A stretch of 14,093 nucleotides of DNA, taken from the NCBI GenBank assembly GCA_025359005.1, contig JANYHP010000590.1, forward strand, positions 1 to 14,093, read 5' to 3'. The notes beneath the pieces are model-generated. The model worked only from the letters and a program-made list of their open reading frames with translations. It had not been told where the DNA came from and did no database searches. This stretch comes from Hyphomicrobiaceae bacterium. GTDB lineage: Bacteria > Pseudomonadota > Alphaproteobacteria > Rhizobiales > Hyphomicrobiaceae. The translations under genes and the position numbers were made by a program. This document shows positions 1 through 6,261 of this stretch, one piece after another. Every line of letters starts with the position of its first letter. Position 1 is the first letter of the stretch.

Positions 1-34
1 GTCAGATGCAAAAGCTGCACTAGAAACCTAATGT

Positions 35-115
35 TGCTAGTGTTCCTTATGGCGCTGACATTTGCTCACCAACATGCCGCGAAGGGAAGCAAATGTCAGC
101 GCCGGAACACTAGCA
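35..115. repeat. Long imperfect palindrome (28-bp arms)
   Basis: The left arm (35-66) and right arm (88-115) are complementary over 28 bases. The only interruption is a four-base TTAT insertion in the left arm at 47-50. The loop is 21 bases (67-87). The outer ends are TGCTAG and CTAGCA. No T-tract follows on either side, so it is not a standard intrinsic terminator. It could be the 3' hairpin of a gene ending before the window, a miniature inverted-repeat element, or a regulatory cruciform upstream of the Lrp-type gene. The sequence does not decide between these. Confidence 0.75.
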
Positions 116-159
116 GCGAAGGCACGGCAGGGCTTGGCGAAGTGAACGAAGTTTGAGTG

Positions 160-187
160 GATTTTTGCACAAATTTGCTGGAAAATC
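160..187. promoter_or_regulatory. AT-rich dyad, possible Lrp/AsnC autoregulatory operator
   Basis: A 28-bp dyad is centred between 173 and 174. The outer half-sites GATTTT (160-165) and AAAATC (182-187) and the inner core CAAATTTG (170-177) share the same centre, with 20 of 28 positions symmetric. It lies 28 bases before the likely start of the Lrp/AsnC gene at 216. Members of that family commonly bind AT-rich dyads in their own promoters. The role is inferred from position and symmetry. Confidence 0.4.
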
Positions 188-215
188 TCAGAAACGTCGG
201 AGATTAGTGCGAAAT

Positions 216-671
216 ATGGACAAGATCGACAAGAAGCTCCTGGGGCTTCTGCAGCGAGACGGGCGCCTCTCGGCCGCAGAGATGGGGACGCAGGTGGCGC
301 TATCGCCGTCGGCCTGCCACCGGCGCGTCAGGCAGCTCGAGGCGGATCTGGTCATCACCGGGTATGGCGCGCGCGTGGACCCGAAGGCGGTGGGCTATGC
401 CATGCAGCTCTTTATCGAGGTGACGTTGTCATCACAGAAGGCCAGCGAACTCGATGCCTTCGAGAAGGCCGTCGCGGGCGTGCCGGAGATCGTCGAGTGC
501 CACTTGATGGCGGGCGGCACGGATTATCTGTTGCGCGTCGTCGCCCGCGACGTCGACGACTTCGAGCGCATCCACCGCGTGCGGCTCGCCAAGATGCCCA
601 ATATCGCGCGCATGCAGTCGCGCCTGATGCTGCGCACGGTCAGGGCATGGACAGGGTATCCGGTGGGGTAG
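216..671 (+). CDS. Lrp/AsnC family transcriptional regulator
   Basis: This is a 151-residue DNA-binding regulator with the usual Lrp/AsnC length and layout. Residues 1-60 hold the N-terminal winged helix-turn-helix (KIDKKLLGLLQRDGRLS, then the recognition helix around SPSACHRRVRQLE). The rest is the RAM effector-binding domain that forms dimers and octamers, with the typical GTDYLLRVVARD strand near residue 110. The frame is open back to a TTG at 153, but the ATG at 216 gives the canonical MDKID start, so I chose it. A GGAG lies 13 bases before it, which is distant. The family responds to amino acids or related small molecules, but the ligand and targets cannot be read here. An AT-rich dyad just upstream suggests autoregulation. 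The gene converges with the CDGSH gene with five bases between the stops. Confidence 0.93.
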   Translation: MDKIDKKLLGLLQRDGRLSAAEMGTQVALSPSACHRRVRQLEADLVITGYGARVDPKAVGYAMQLFIEVTLSSQKASELDAFEKAVAGVPEIVECHLMAGGTDYLLRVVARDVDDFERIHRVRLAKMPNIARMQSRLMLRTVRAWTGYPVG

Positions 672-676
672 GCTGC

Positions 677-919
677 TTACAGCATGTTGTGGCTGCCATC
701 GCAGAAGGGCATGTCGTCGGACGCCTTGCAGCCGCACAGATTGTAGACGGCGGTCGTCTCGGCGGTGAATTTGCGGGGCTGGAACGTCGAGCCCTTGTGG
801 CTTCCGTCGCAGAACGGCTGCTTCTTGGAGTGGCCGCAACTGCACCAGAAATAATCCTTGCCGGCTTCGAGCTGGACTTGGAACGGGCCCTTCTGGGCGA
901 TTTTAGGTTCGTCGGACAC
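677..919 (-). CDS. CDGSH iron-sulfur domain protein with two CDGSH motifs
   Basis: This is an 80-residue protein with two tandem CDGSH-type [2Fe-2S] motifs. The first has ligands Cys26, Cys28, Cys37 and His41 (CSCGHSKKQPFCDGSH). The second has Cys62, Cys64, Cys73 and His77 (CGCKASDDMPFCDGSH). Each Cys3-His set binds one redox-active [2Fe-2S] cluster. Two motifs in one short soluble chain without a membrane anchor resemble the CISD3 (MiNT/Miner2) class rather than mitoNEET, whose single motif is membrane-tethered. The start is GTG at 919, preceded at a 7-base gap by AGGAG (927-931). The reading frame continues upstream to about 1195, but that part has no family features and lies before the ribosome binding site. 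The role is probably cluster or electron transfer; the partner is unknown. Confidence 0.93.
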   Translation of the reverse strand: MSDEPKIAQKGPFQVQLEAGKDYFWCSCGHSKKQPFCDGSHKGSTFQPRKFTAETTAVYNLCGCKASDDMPFCDGSHNML

Positions 920-1235
920 GGACGGGCTCCTGCTGCGTTTGGGACTGAGTGCCCGTGGTAGGTGAGGGCTGCGGAGGCTGTCAACTCGTGCTGTCAAATG
1001 CCAGCAGTTCTCACTGTGGCCGGAGGAAGCCTCGGGTGTGGGGCGCAATAGGCCACTTCGGCCGTATTGCGCCAAGTGCCGGACAAGTCGACCAACGCTG
1101 AAACCTCGCTCGTCCCGGCGCAATACGCAAGAAGTAGGCACTTGCACCCTACAGGTCGCGACCAACCCGCCGCGGAAAGAGGAGCGTAATGTCACATTGA
1201 GAATTGCTGGTTAAATGGCGGCGTGGGCGCGGTCG
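920..1235. other. Non-coding gap with palindromes and repeats
   Basis: No credible gene is seen. The part nearest the CDGSH gene holds its ribosome binding site and candidate promoter. Further on, GGCGCAATA occurs directly at 1042-1050, inverted at 1065-1073, and directly again at 1117-1125. The first two copies, with GGCC extensions (51-54 and 60-63 of the same hundred), make a hairpin with a five-base loop (1055-1059) and one bulged base. The second copy can instead pair over 11 bases with 1117-1127. A separate pair, 1073-1080 and 1137-1144, is also complementary. No T-tract follows these hairpins. Confidence 0.6.
955..984 (-). promoter_or_regulatory. Candidate promoter of the CDGSH gene
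   Basis: On the minus strand a perfect TTGACA (984-979) is followed after 18 bases by TACCAC (960-955), a weak -10. A second TTGACA sits at 997-992. Together they form two direct copies of TTGACAGC at a 13-base interval. The start codon is about 35 bases downstream of the -10. The -35 is strong, the -10 is poor, and nothing beyond the sequence supports it. Confidence 0.3.
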
Positions 1236-1427
1236 TCACAGCGAGGTCCGGCGAAGGTCGCGCTGTATGATCGGCATGCCGGGGGCTGGTTTGCAGGTGG
1301 ATGTGGTGCCGTCCCACAGGCCACTTGCTTCAGTGCACGCCCGGACCAGTCCTAGTCGATGCCGTTGGACGAAGAACAGCCCGGCGAGAACGACGGCCGC
1401 CACCATAACGATGCGGCCGCGCGTCAT
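1236..1427 (-). CDS. Small membrane-anchored or secreted protein, 63 residues
   Basis: This gene encodes 63 residues: a basic start (MTRGR), a hydrophobic stretch at about 6-20 (IVMVAAVVLAGLFFV), then a short extracytoplasmic tail. The tail has two cysteines, Cys31 and Cys45, framing CTEASGLWDGTTSTC, and they could form a disulfide. The ATG overlaps the stop of the P1-family hydrolase gene as ATGA (1424-1427), so translation is probably coupled and it would be the last gene of the GNAT-hydrolase operon. A longer out-of-frame shadow ORF covers the same frame and hides it from simple gene calling. I do not recognise the family. The operon position and the signal-anchor pattern are the evidence that it is real; no function can be assigned. 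Confidence 0.7.
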   Translation of the reverse strand: MTRGRIVMVAAVVLAGLFFVQRHRLGLVRACTEASGLWDGTTSTCKPAPGMPIIQRDLRRTSL

Positions 1428-2461
1428 GGCGTGTTGCCTGGACTGGTGGGGCCAAATCGGCCGCGCCAAGAGGGCAGGGCGCCAGCGAAGGGGAGCCTGT
1501 CTGCCTCGTAGATGCCGCGGGCAATGGCGCGGGCGAGACAATCCCCAGCGGCAGCGCCGATCTCGGTCAGCGCCAGACCTTCGCCGCCGACTGGCAATGG
1601 CTTTCTGAGAGTGGCGCAGGCGAACACCGTATCCCCGTCCATCGGCGCATGCGCCGGGCGGATGGCGCGCGCCAGTCCGTCGTCGGCCATGATGGCGAGC
1701 CGTTTGGCCTGGGCCTTGGTGAGCACGGCGTCGGTGGCGACGAGAGCGATCGTCGTCGAGGGCGGCGCACCACCTTTGATGCGGAGCCGCAACGCGGCGG
1801 GATCGAGCTTGGCCGGCATGCCGAGGCCGCCGAACTCGCCGGCTTGCTCGACGTGCGATGCCCAGAAATGCGGGCCATCGCCGACCGTCGCGCTGCCCAC
1901 TGCGTTGACGACGACGAGTGCGCCCACGGTGAAGCCCAGCGGTGTGCGCTGGCTGGCCGAGCCGAGGCCACCCTTGAGCGTGGCGGTCGTTGCCCCATAA
2001 CCGCCGCCGACGGTGCCGAGCGCAAAGGCGCCCGTGCCGGCGGCTTCGGCCGCGTGCCGGCCGAGATCCCAATAGGGCGGCGCCATGCCCCAGGACTTGT
2101 CGCCGCCGTTGAGCAGGTCGAACGTGATGGCCTGGGCGACGATCGGAATGACCGCCTCGCGAATGCGGATGCCGATGCCGCGGCCAGCCAGCACGGCCAT
2201 GACGCCGCCGGCGGCATCAAGGCCAAAAGCGGAACCGCCCGAGAGCACGAACCCGTGCGCGCCTTCGACGGCCATCTCCGGCTCGAGCAGGGCGGTATCG
2301 CGACTGCCCGGCGCGCCGCCGCGGATGACAACGGACGCGGTGCTGGCGCCGTCGACGAGGGCCACAGTGACGCCGGTGGCGCGCCGCGGGTCGTGGGCAT
2401 TCCCGACGCTGATGCCGGGCACGTCGATGATGAGATTGTGCGAACCGATGATTTCAAGCAC
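1424..2461 (-). CDS. P1 family (S58/DmpA-like) self-processing aminopeptidase or amidase
   Basis: A 345-residue enzyme of the P1/DmpA group of N-terminal nucleophile hydrolases, which cleave themselves into two chains to expose a catalytic Ser or Thr. Family members act on amino-terminal peptides, D-amino acid amides, beta-peptides or nylon oligomers. The start NLIIDVPGISVG and the blocks LSGGSAFGLDAAGGV (73-87) and GTVGGGYGATTATLKGGLGSAS (149-170, slightly divergent) are typical. DGD at 275-277 lies 39 residues after Thr236, the same spacing as Thr267 and Asp306 in NylC, which makes Thr236 the likely nucleophile. Its preceding residue is Ser235 rather than the Asn known at the NylC cleavage site. 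The start is GTG at 2461, the only usual start after the in-frame stop of the GNAT gene, 39 bases away. It has no signal peptide, so it is probably cytoplasmic. The substrate is unknown. Confidence 0.9.
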   Translation of the reverse strand: MLEIIGSHNLIIDVPGISVGNAHDPRRATGVTVALVDGASTASVVIRGGAPGSRDTALLEPEMAVEGAHGFVLSGGSAFGLDAAGGVMAVLAGRGIGIRIREAVIPIVAQAITFDLLNGGDKSWGMAPPYWDLGRHAAEAAGTGAFALGTVGGGYGATTATLKGGLGSASQRTPLGFTVGALVVVNAVGSATVGDGPHFWASHVEQAGEFGGLGMPAKLDPAALRLRIKGGAPPSTTIALVATDAVLTKAQAKRLAIMADDGLARAIRPAHAPMDGDTVFACATLRKPLPVGGEGLALTEIGAAAGDCLARAIARGIYEADRLPFAGALPSWRGRFGPTSPGNTP

Positions 2462-2500
2462 GCCGGCAGGTATCCGTTGGCTGATGGGAGCGCTGGATGT

Positions 2501-3028
2501 CTAGCCGGGTTTGCGCATGAAGGCGACCTGCAGCGGTGTACCGGGCACAACATCGCGCGACGTGCCGAATGATGCGGTGCGATAGCCGAGTGCTTCGGCA
2601 GCCGGTGCCAGCGCCACGGGCACGATTGCAGAGAAGCGTGCAAAGCCGTGATCGGCAGCGTCCTGCTCGGCGTGGGCCATCATGCGACTACCGATGCCGA
2701 TGCCTTGGAAGAGGGGGAGTACGAACAGTGCGCTGATGCGGGCGGAGTGGCCGCGATCGTCGCTTGGGCTCCAGGCGCATGTGGCGACCAGATCACCGTT
2801 GAGCAACCCAACGTACGTCCGCTTCGACGCCAGCTCTGAGACATAGGCGACGGTGTAGATTTCCCTGATGCTGCGCTCGGCATCCGCTGCCTCGATCAGG
2901 CGGTCGACGAGGCTGCGCGCGGCAGAGGCGTGGATGTGGCGAATGGTCGAATAATCGTCCAGGCTGGCGAGCCGAATGCACACGCCGGGGCCGCTCATTA
3001 TGTCAGAACTCGGCTGTCCATCCTGCAT
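2501..3028 (-). CDS. GNAT family N-acetyltransferase
   Basis: A GNAT-fold acyl-CoA transferase of up to 175 residues. The acetyl-CoA pyrophosphate-binding loop is Gln108-GIGIGS (108-114), on the helix after the beta-4 strand ISALFVLPLF, which is the family hallmark. The early segment IRLASLDDYSTIRHIHASA (18-36) matches the GNAT beta-1/alpha-1 start. The acceptor is not predictable. The start could be ATG at 3028 or ATG at 2998 (residue 11), which would place the domain closer to the N-terminus; neither has a strong ribosome binding site. The gene is followed after 39 bases by the P1-family hydrolase in the same direction and is probably the first gene of that three-gene unit. A link between acetylation and the hydrolase is only a guess from position. 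Confidence 0.9.
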   Translation of the reverse strand: MQDGQPSSDIMSGPGVCIRLASLDDYSTIRHIHASAARSLVDRLIEAADAERSIREIYTVAYVSELASKRTYVGLLNGDLVATCAWSPSDDRGHSARISALFVLPLFQGIGIGSRMMAHAEQDAADHGFARFSAIVPVALAPAAEALGYRTASFGTSRDVVPGTPLQVAFMRKPG

Positions 3029-3243
3029 TCTGCATCCAGATCAACCAACGACGCCGGACTGGGCTCCTGCTGCATGTCAGAGCGGGCCGCACATCGCGAT
3101 GCAAACCCACCATGACGGCGCTACGACCAAGTTATGCACCGGCGCAACAAATCTTATGAAGTGTTGCTTTTTTCCCTTGCAAAGGGAAGGCATGATTTCC
3201 GAGGGGCAGATCGGCCTGTAAATCAAATGAGGACAGACCGCCC

Positions 3244-4029
3244 TCAGGGCAGCTTGGTCGCCGCGCGGACGGCACCGGGTGCGGCCGGCACCGCCTCGGC
3301 CTTTTTTTCTCCCGCCGCGGGGACGTATTCGGCTTCCTTGCAAGAGCAGCCGGCTACATATTCCTTGGTGTATTTGAACGCGCTTCTGAGGCTGGTGTAA
3401 GGGGTCTGGGATTTGACCGACACGGCCTGCCGGATGTCAGCCCCGGGGTTCTGGTGGTAGTAGAGTTCAACGGGGGCCGCGCAGCGCGATTGGCACTGGT
3501 CTGAATCGCGGCCGAAGTGGTTCGGCAACGTCGAGAAACTCACCGGGAAAAAGAAGCCGTCGCAAAGCCTTACGCACACGGTGCGATAGGTCGCGAAGGG
3601 CAGCGAGCCGAACGTATTCTCGGTCTTTGGACCGTCGTCCTCCGACAGACCGAACACCGAGCCGCCTTGGTCGCGCTTGCGGGCTTCCTGAACGTACTGG
3701 GCGCCGCACCCGTTGCGGGCGAGTTCGCGGATGATGTCGTCCTGGTGCGTGCGCTCAGACGACCCTTCGGCCTGCTGGCGAAGGCTCGACAACTCCGACA
3801 GGCGGCGCTTCGCCGTCTCCAGCTGATTGACGGCTTGCACGCATTGTGGCGTTCGACGCAAGGTCTTGGAGAACAGAAAATATTCGTAACAGTCACCGCG
3901 ATCGAGTTGGGCTTGGGCCTGCTGCGCCGTGCGGTCGGTCAGGCGAATTTCGTCTTCGATCTTCGGCACCTGGCTGCGACCCTGATTGCCGCGCTGCCCT
4001 TCAGAAACGAGTCGCTGTTCGAGCTGCAC
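3244..4029 (-). CDS. DUF2865 domain secreted protein (mature part; N-terminus appears frameshifted)
   Basis: The ORF has 261 residues from GTG 4029. It carries a DUF2865-type core common in Hyphomicrobiales: YRTVCVRLCDGFFFPVSFS (148-166), DQCQSRC (177-183), ELYYHQNPGAD (188-198), and a LRSAFKYTKEYVAGCSC end (214-230). The cysteine pairs are presumably disulfides in the periplasm. Residues 20-100 are helical and charged, probably coiled-coil. The frame stays open upstream to 4308 and encodes a proline-rich linker plus a cysteine just before GTG 4029, but it has no ATG, GTG or TTG there. A well-formed start and signal peptide exist at 4283 in another frame (separate entry). The real gene is therefore probably 3244-4283 with one base missing near 4200-4215. 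Function is unknown. A start at 4029 would leave the protein without export. Confidence 0.75.
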   Translation of the reverse strand: MQLEQRLVSEGQRGNQGRSQVPKIEDEIRLTDRTAQQAQAQLDRGDCYEYFLFSKTLRRTPQCVQAVNQLETAKRRLSELSSLRQQAEGSSERTHQDDIIRELARNGCGAQYVQEARKRDQGGSVFGLSEDDGPKTENTFGSLPFATYRTVCVRLCDGFFFPVSFSTLPNHFGRDSDQCQSRCAAPVELYYHQNPGADIRQAVSVKSQTPYTSLRSAFKYTKEYVAGCSCKEAEYVPAAGEKKAEAVPAAPGAVRAATKLP

Positions 4030-4199
4030 GCAGATCGGGCCGGTGCTTCCCCCCGAACGTCCTGCCTGGGACTGGGGTGGCAGCGGCTGCGTGGCTGGCG
4101 GAATGGGGGCAGGCGGAGCGCGATATACGGGCGCCGGGGGGCGGGGCGACTCAGATGCTGAGAATGGCCACCAGCCCTGCGCCGCGACCGGAAGCGCCT

Positions 4200-4283
4200 G
4201 AGAACCGTCACGGTCGCAACGGCCAGCACGCGAAGTAGCGCGCGCCCATGCGGCAGGTCCAGCACTTGTCTCGGCGATGTCAT
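4200..4283 (-). other. Displaced start and signal peptide of the DUF2865 gene
   Basis: ATG 4283 is preceded after five bases by GGGAG (4289-4293). It opens a 28-residue stretch with basic residues and a hydrophobic core, ALLRVLAVATVTVL, typical of a Sec signal peptide. Reading on in this frame gives arginine-rich nonsense. Shifting to the frame of the downstream DUF2865 ORF at about 4203 instead gives SQALPVAAQ followed by GWWPFS, a plausible cleavage region. One missing base explains the break. It may be a true mutation or a sequencing or assembly error. Confidence 0.6.
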
Positions 4284-4348
4284 TACCACTCCCGTGCGCC
4301 GAACCGTCTCAGGCTTGGCCGGCACCGCGCACTGTGATGGGCGCCACC

Positions 4349-4367
4349 CAGGTTCGGCTCGAACCTG
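4349..4367. repeat. 8-bp perfect inverted repeat upstream of the DUF2865 gene
   Basis: CAGGTTCG (4349-4356) and CGAACCTG (4360-4367) flank a three-base centre, 66-84 bases before ATG 4283. It could be an operator for the DUF2865 gene. It has no T-tract and is not a terminator. Confidence 0.4.
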
Positions 4368-4444
4368 CGGACACCCTGCGCACCATAGTCCCAAGGGGCG
4401 TACTCGCGTTCGGCCTACGGGGTCAATGCAGCGCAAATACGGCG

Positions 4445-4482
4445 TGGCCGCTGATCCACAGGCGACGCCTGTGCGGTGCCAC
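4445..4482. repeat. Extended stem-loop just after the ubiB stop
   Basis: An inner stem CACAGGC (4457-4463) / GCCTGTG (4467-4473) with a three-base loop is enclosed by CCG/CGG and GTGG/CCAC pairs with internal loops. It lies 14-50 bases downstream of the ubiB stop on the minus strand. It is a plausible 3' end hairpin for ubiB, although it lacks the T-run of an intrinsic terminator. Confidence 0.4.
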
Positions 4483-4495
4483 ACTAGCTCGGCGC

Positions 4496-6109
4496 TCAGC
4501 TCAGCCATCCAGCGAGCGCAAGGCCGGCGAGCGCCAAGGCGGCGACCCAGAGCGCGCGCGTCTGCCAGCGCCGCTGGTGGGCGTCGGCCTGCGCGAGGCG
4601 TTCGATCGTGTGGTCGTCGAGCCGCCAGCCGTCCCGGGACATCGCGGCGAGCGAGACCGCGGCTTTCTCGGCCTGTTGGAGCACGCCCGGCAGGTCGGCG
4701 AGCACGCGCCCCATGACTTCCGCGCCGGCGCCAGCCTCCCGTACGCGTCCCGGCAGGCCCAGATTGTCCTCGATCCAGGCGCGCGCGATCGGTTCGGCCG
4801 CCGTCCACATGTCGAGGCCGGGATCGAGGCCACGGGCCACGCCTTCGACGATGACCATGCTCTTTTGCAGCAAGATCAGTTCTGGGCGGGTCTGCATGTC
4901 GAAGACGTCGGTGTAGGCGAACAGTTGGCCGAGCAGATCAGCCATGGAAATCTCGTCGGCCTTGCGACCGTGGATGGGCTCGCCGATCGCGCGCATGGCC
5001 TGGGCAAAGACGGCGACCGAATGGTTGGGGGGGACGTAGCCGGCATCGAAATGCACTTGCGCCGCGCGGCGGTAGTCCCGCGTGATCAGGCCGTAGAGAA
5101 TCTCGGCGAGGAAGCGACGTTCGCCGGGACCAAGGCGGCCCATGATGCCGAAATCGACCGCCGCGATGGTGCCGTCAGCCTCCACCAGCAGGTTGCCCTG
5201 GTGCATATCGCCGTGGAAGAAGCCGTCGCGCATGGCATGCCGCAGGAAGGCGCGCATGACGGTCTGGCCAAGGGCCTGGAGATCGTGGCCTGCGGCTGAC
5301 AGTCGTTTCGTGTCGCCGATCGGTATGCCGTCGATCCACTCAAGTGTGAGGATGCGGCGGCCAGTGCGTTTCCAGTCCACGGTGGGTACGCGCAACTTGC
5401 CGTCGGGCAGGGAGCGGTCGGCGCGGATATTGTCGGCCATCTCCGAGATGGCGGCGGCCTCGAGGCGCAGGTCCATCTCCAGGTCGGTCGTGTCGGCCAG
5501 GTTCTGCACGACTGCGACGGGTTGGAGGCGGCGCGCCGGGGGGTAGTATTTCTCAATGAGGCCTGCGGCGAACCGGTAGCTGTCGAGGTCGGCCTTGAAG
5601 CGGCGCTCGACGCCGGGGCGCAGGATCTTCACCGCCACCGTGCGGCGCTGGCCGGTCGCCTTGTCGAGCACGTCCGCCTTGTGCACTTGGGCGATGGAGG
5701 CGGCTGCAATCGGCGGGCCGAACGCTATGAAATGATCTTCCAGCTTGCCACCGAGCGCTTCTTCGGCGGCGCGGCGGGCTTCCGCCATGGAGAACGGCGG
5801 CAGCCTGTCCTGGAGGTGGGAGAGGTCGCGGGCAAGTTCGGGGCCGATCAGGTCGCCGCGCGTGGCGAGGAACTGGCCGAGCTTGATGTAGGACGGGCCC
5901 AATTTGGTGAGCGCCACGGCCGTGCGCGTCTCCGCCGGCTTGCCGAGGCGCAGCGGCCACGTGAGGGCGCGCAGGGGGGCTGTTGCCAGCAGTGCCAGTC
6001 GGACCGGCAGCGGCGGCGTCACGCCCTTGGGCACAAATCGCACACCGTGCTGGGCGAGCACGAGGCCGGCGCGGCCAAGCCGGATGAGGTTGAGGACGGT
6101 AGAGGCCAC
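4496..6109 (-). CDS. ubiB: UbiB/ABC1/ADCK family kinase for ubiquinone biosynthesis
   Basis: A 537-residue atypical kinase-like protein. UbiB/COQ8 proteins have ATPase activity and support the membrane steps of ubiquinone synthesis. Visible motifs in order: the UbiB-specific KxGQ signature SYIKLGQFLATRGDLIG (73-89), the Ala-rich nucleotide loop AAASIAQVH (135-143), the ATP-binding lysine VAVK161, the catalytic loop HGDMHQGN (299-306), and the metal-binding DFG (319-321). The C-terminus ends in one hydrophobic segment (about 519-536) that anchors it in the inner membrane, matching the family's length and topology. The start is GTG at 6109, the only usual start after the upstream in-frame stop. 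ubiE and the mutM gene often found beside ubiB are not adjacent here; the neighbour is a phasin with its own terminator, so ubiB is probably transcribed separately. Confidence 0.96.
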   Translation of the reverse strand: MASTVLNLIRLGRAGLVLAQHGVRFVPKGVTPPLPVRLALLATAPLRALTWPLRLGKPAETRTAVALTKLGPSYIKLGQFLATRGDLIGPELARDLSHLQDRLPPFSMAEARRAAEEALGGKLEDHFIAFGPPIAAASIAQVHKADVLDKATGQRRTVAVKILRPGVERRFKADLDSYRFAAGLIEKYYPPARRLQPVAVVQNLADTTDLEMDLRLEAAAISEMADNIRADRSLPDGKLRVPTVDWKRTGRRILTLEWIDGIPIGDTKRLSAAGHDLQALGQTVMRAFLRHAMRDGFFHGDMHQGNLLVEADGTIAAVDFGIMGRLGPGERRFLAEILYGLITRDYRRAAQVHFDAGYVPPNHSVAVFAQAMRAIGEPIHGRKADEISMADLLGQLFAYTDVFDMQTRPELILLQKSMVIVEGVARGLDPGLDMWTAAEPIARAWIEDNLGLPGRVREAGAGAEVMGRVLADLPGVLQQAEKAAVSLAAMSRDGWRLDDHTIERLAQADAHQRRWQTRALWVAALALAGLALAGWLS

Positions 6110-6196
6110 TGGCTCGGCGATCGCTCTCGAGAGGTCGGTTGGGGCTTATGGCCGTGTTCGCCGGCTGACGCAAAGGGGCACGTCCCGGCCGCGAAC

Positions 6197-6236
6197 ACAA
6201 AAACCGGCGCAGCCCACTTGGGGACGCGCCGGTTTG
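6197..6236 (-). terminator. Intrinsic terminator downstream of the phasin gene
   Basis: A 10-bp stem, AAACCGGCGC (6201-6210) with GCGCCGGTTT (6226-6235), encloses a 15-base loop that can itself pair CCC with GGG. On the minus strand the second arm runs into TTTTT and then GTGT. It starts 26 bases after the phasin stop, so it ends that transcript before ubiB. On the plus strand the T-tract is only three bases. Confidence 0.85.
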
Positions 6237-6261
6237 CATGATTGAAGGATGCGGACCGGGA

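Noticed and set aside
153..215. Upstream extension of the Lrp/AsnC gene from TTG 153
   Set aside because: The 21 extra residues are basic and unlike the family, and they would place the dyad at 160-187 inside the coding region.
1649..2572. Long plus-strand ORF opposite the P1-family hydrolase
   Set aside because: It is an antisense shadow of a GC-rich gene, with no domain pattern and arginine- and glycine-rich composition.
3172..3188. Hairpin TTCCCTT-GCA-AAGGGAA next to a T-run, as a possible terminator
   Set aside because: On the plus strand the T-run precedes the stem, and on the minus strand the stem is followed by A residues, so neither direction makes an intrinsic terminator.
4349..4367. 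Possible tRNA T-arm (GGTTCGA-like on the minus strand)
   Set aside because: The arms pair perfectly over eight bases with a three-base loop, which is not T-arm geometry, and no acceptor or anticodon stem is present around it.
4277..5299. Long plus-strand ORF opposite ubiB
   Set aside because: It runs antisense to a gene with complete kinase motifs, and its own translation resembles no family.
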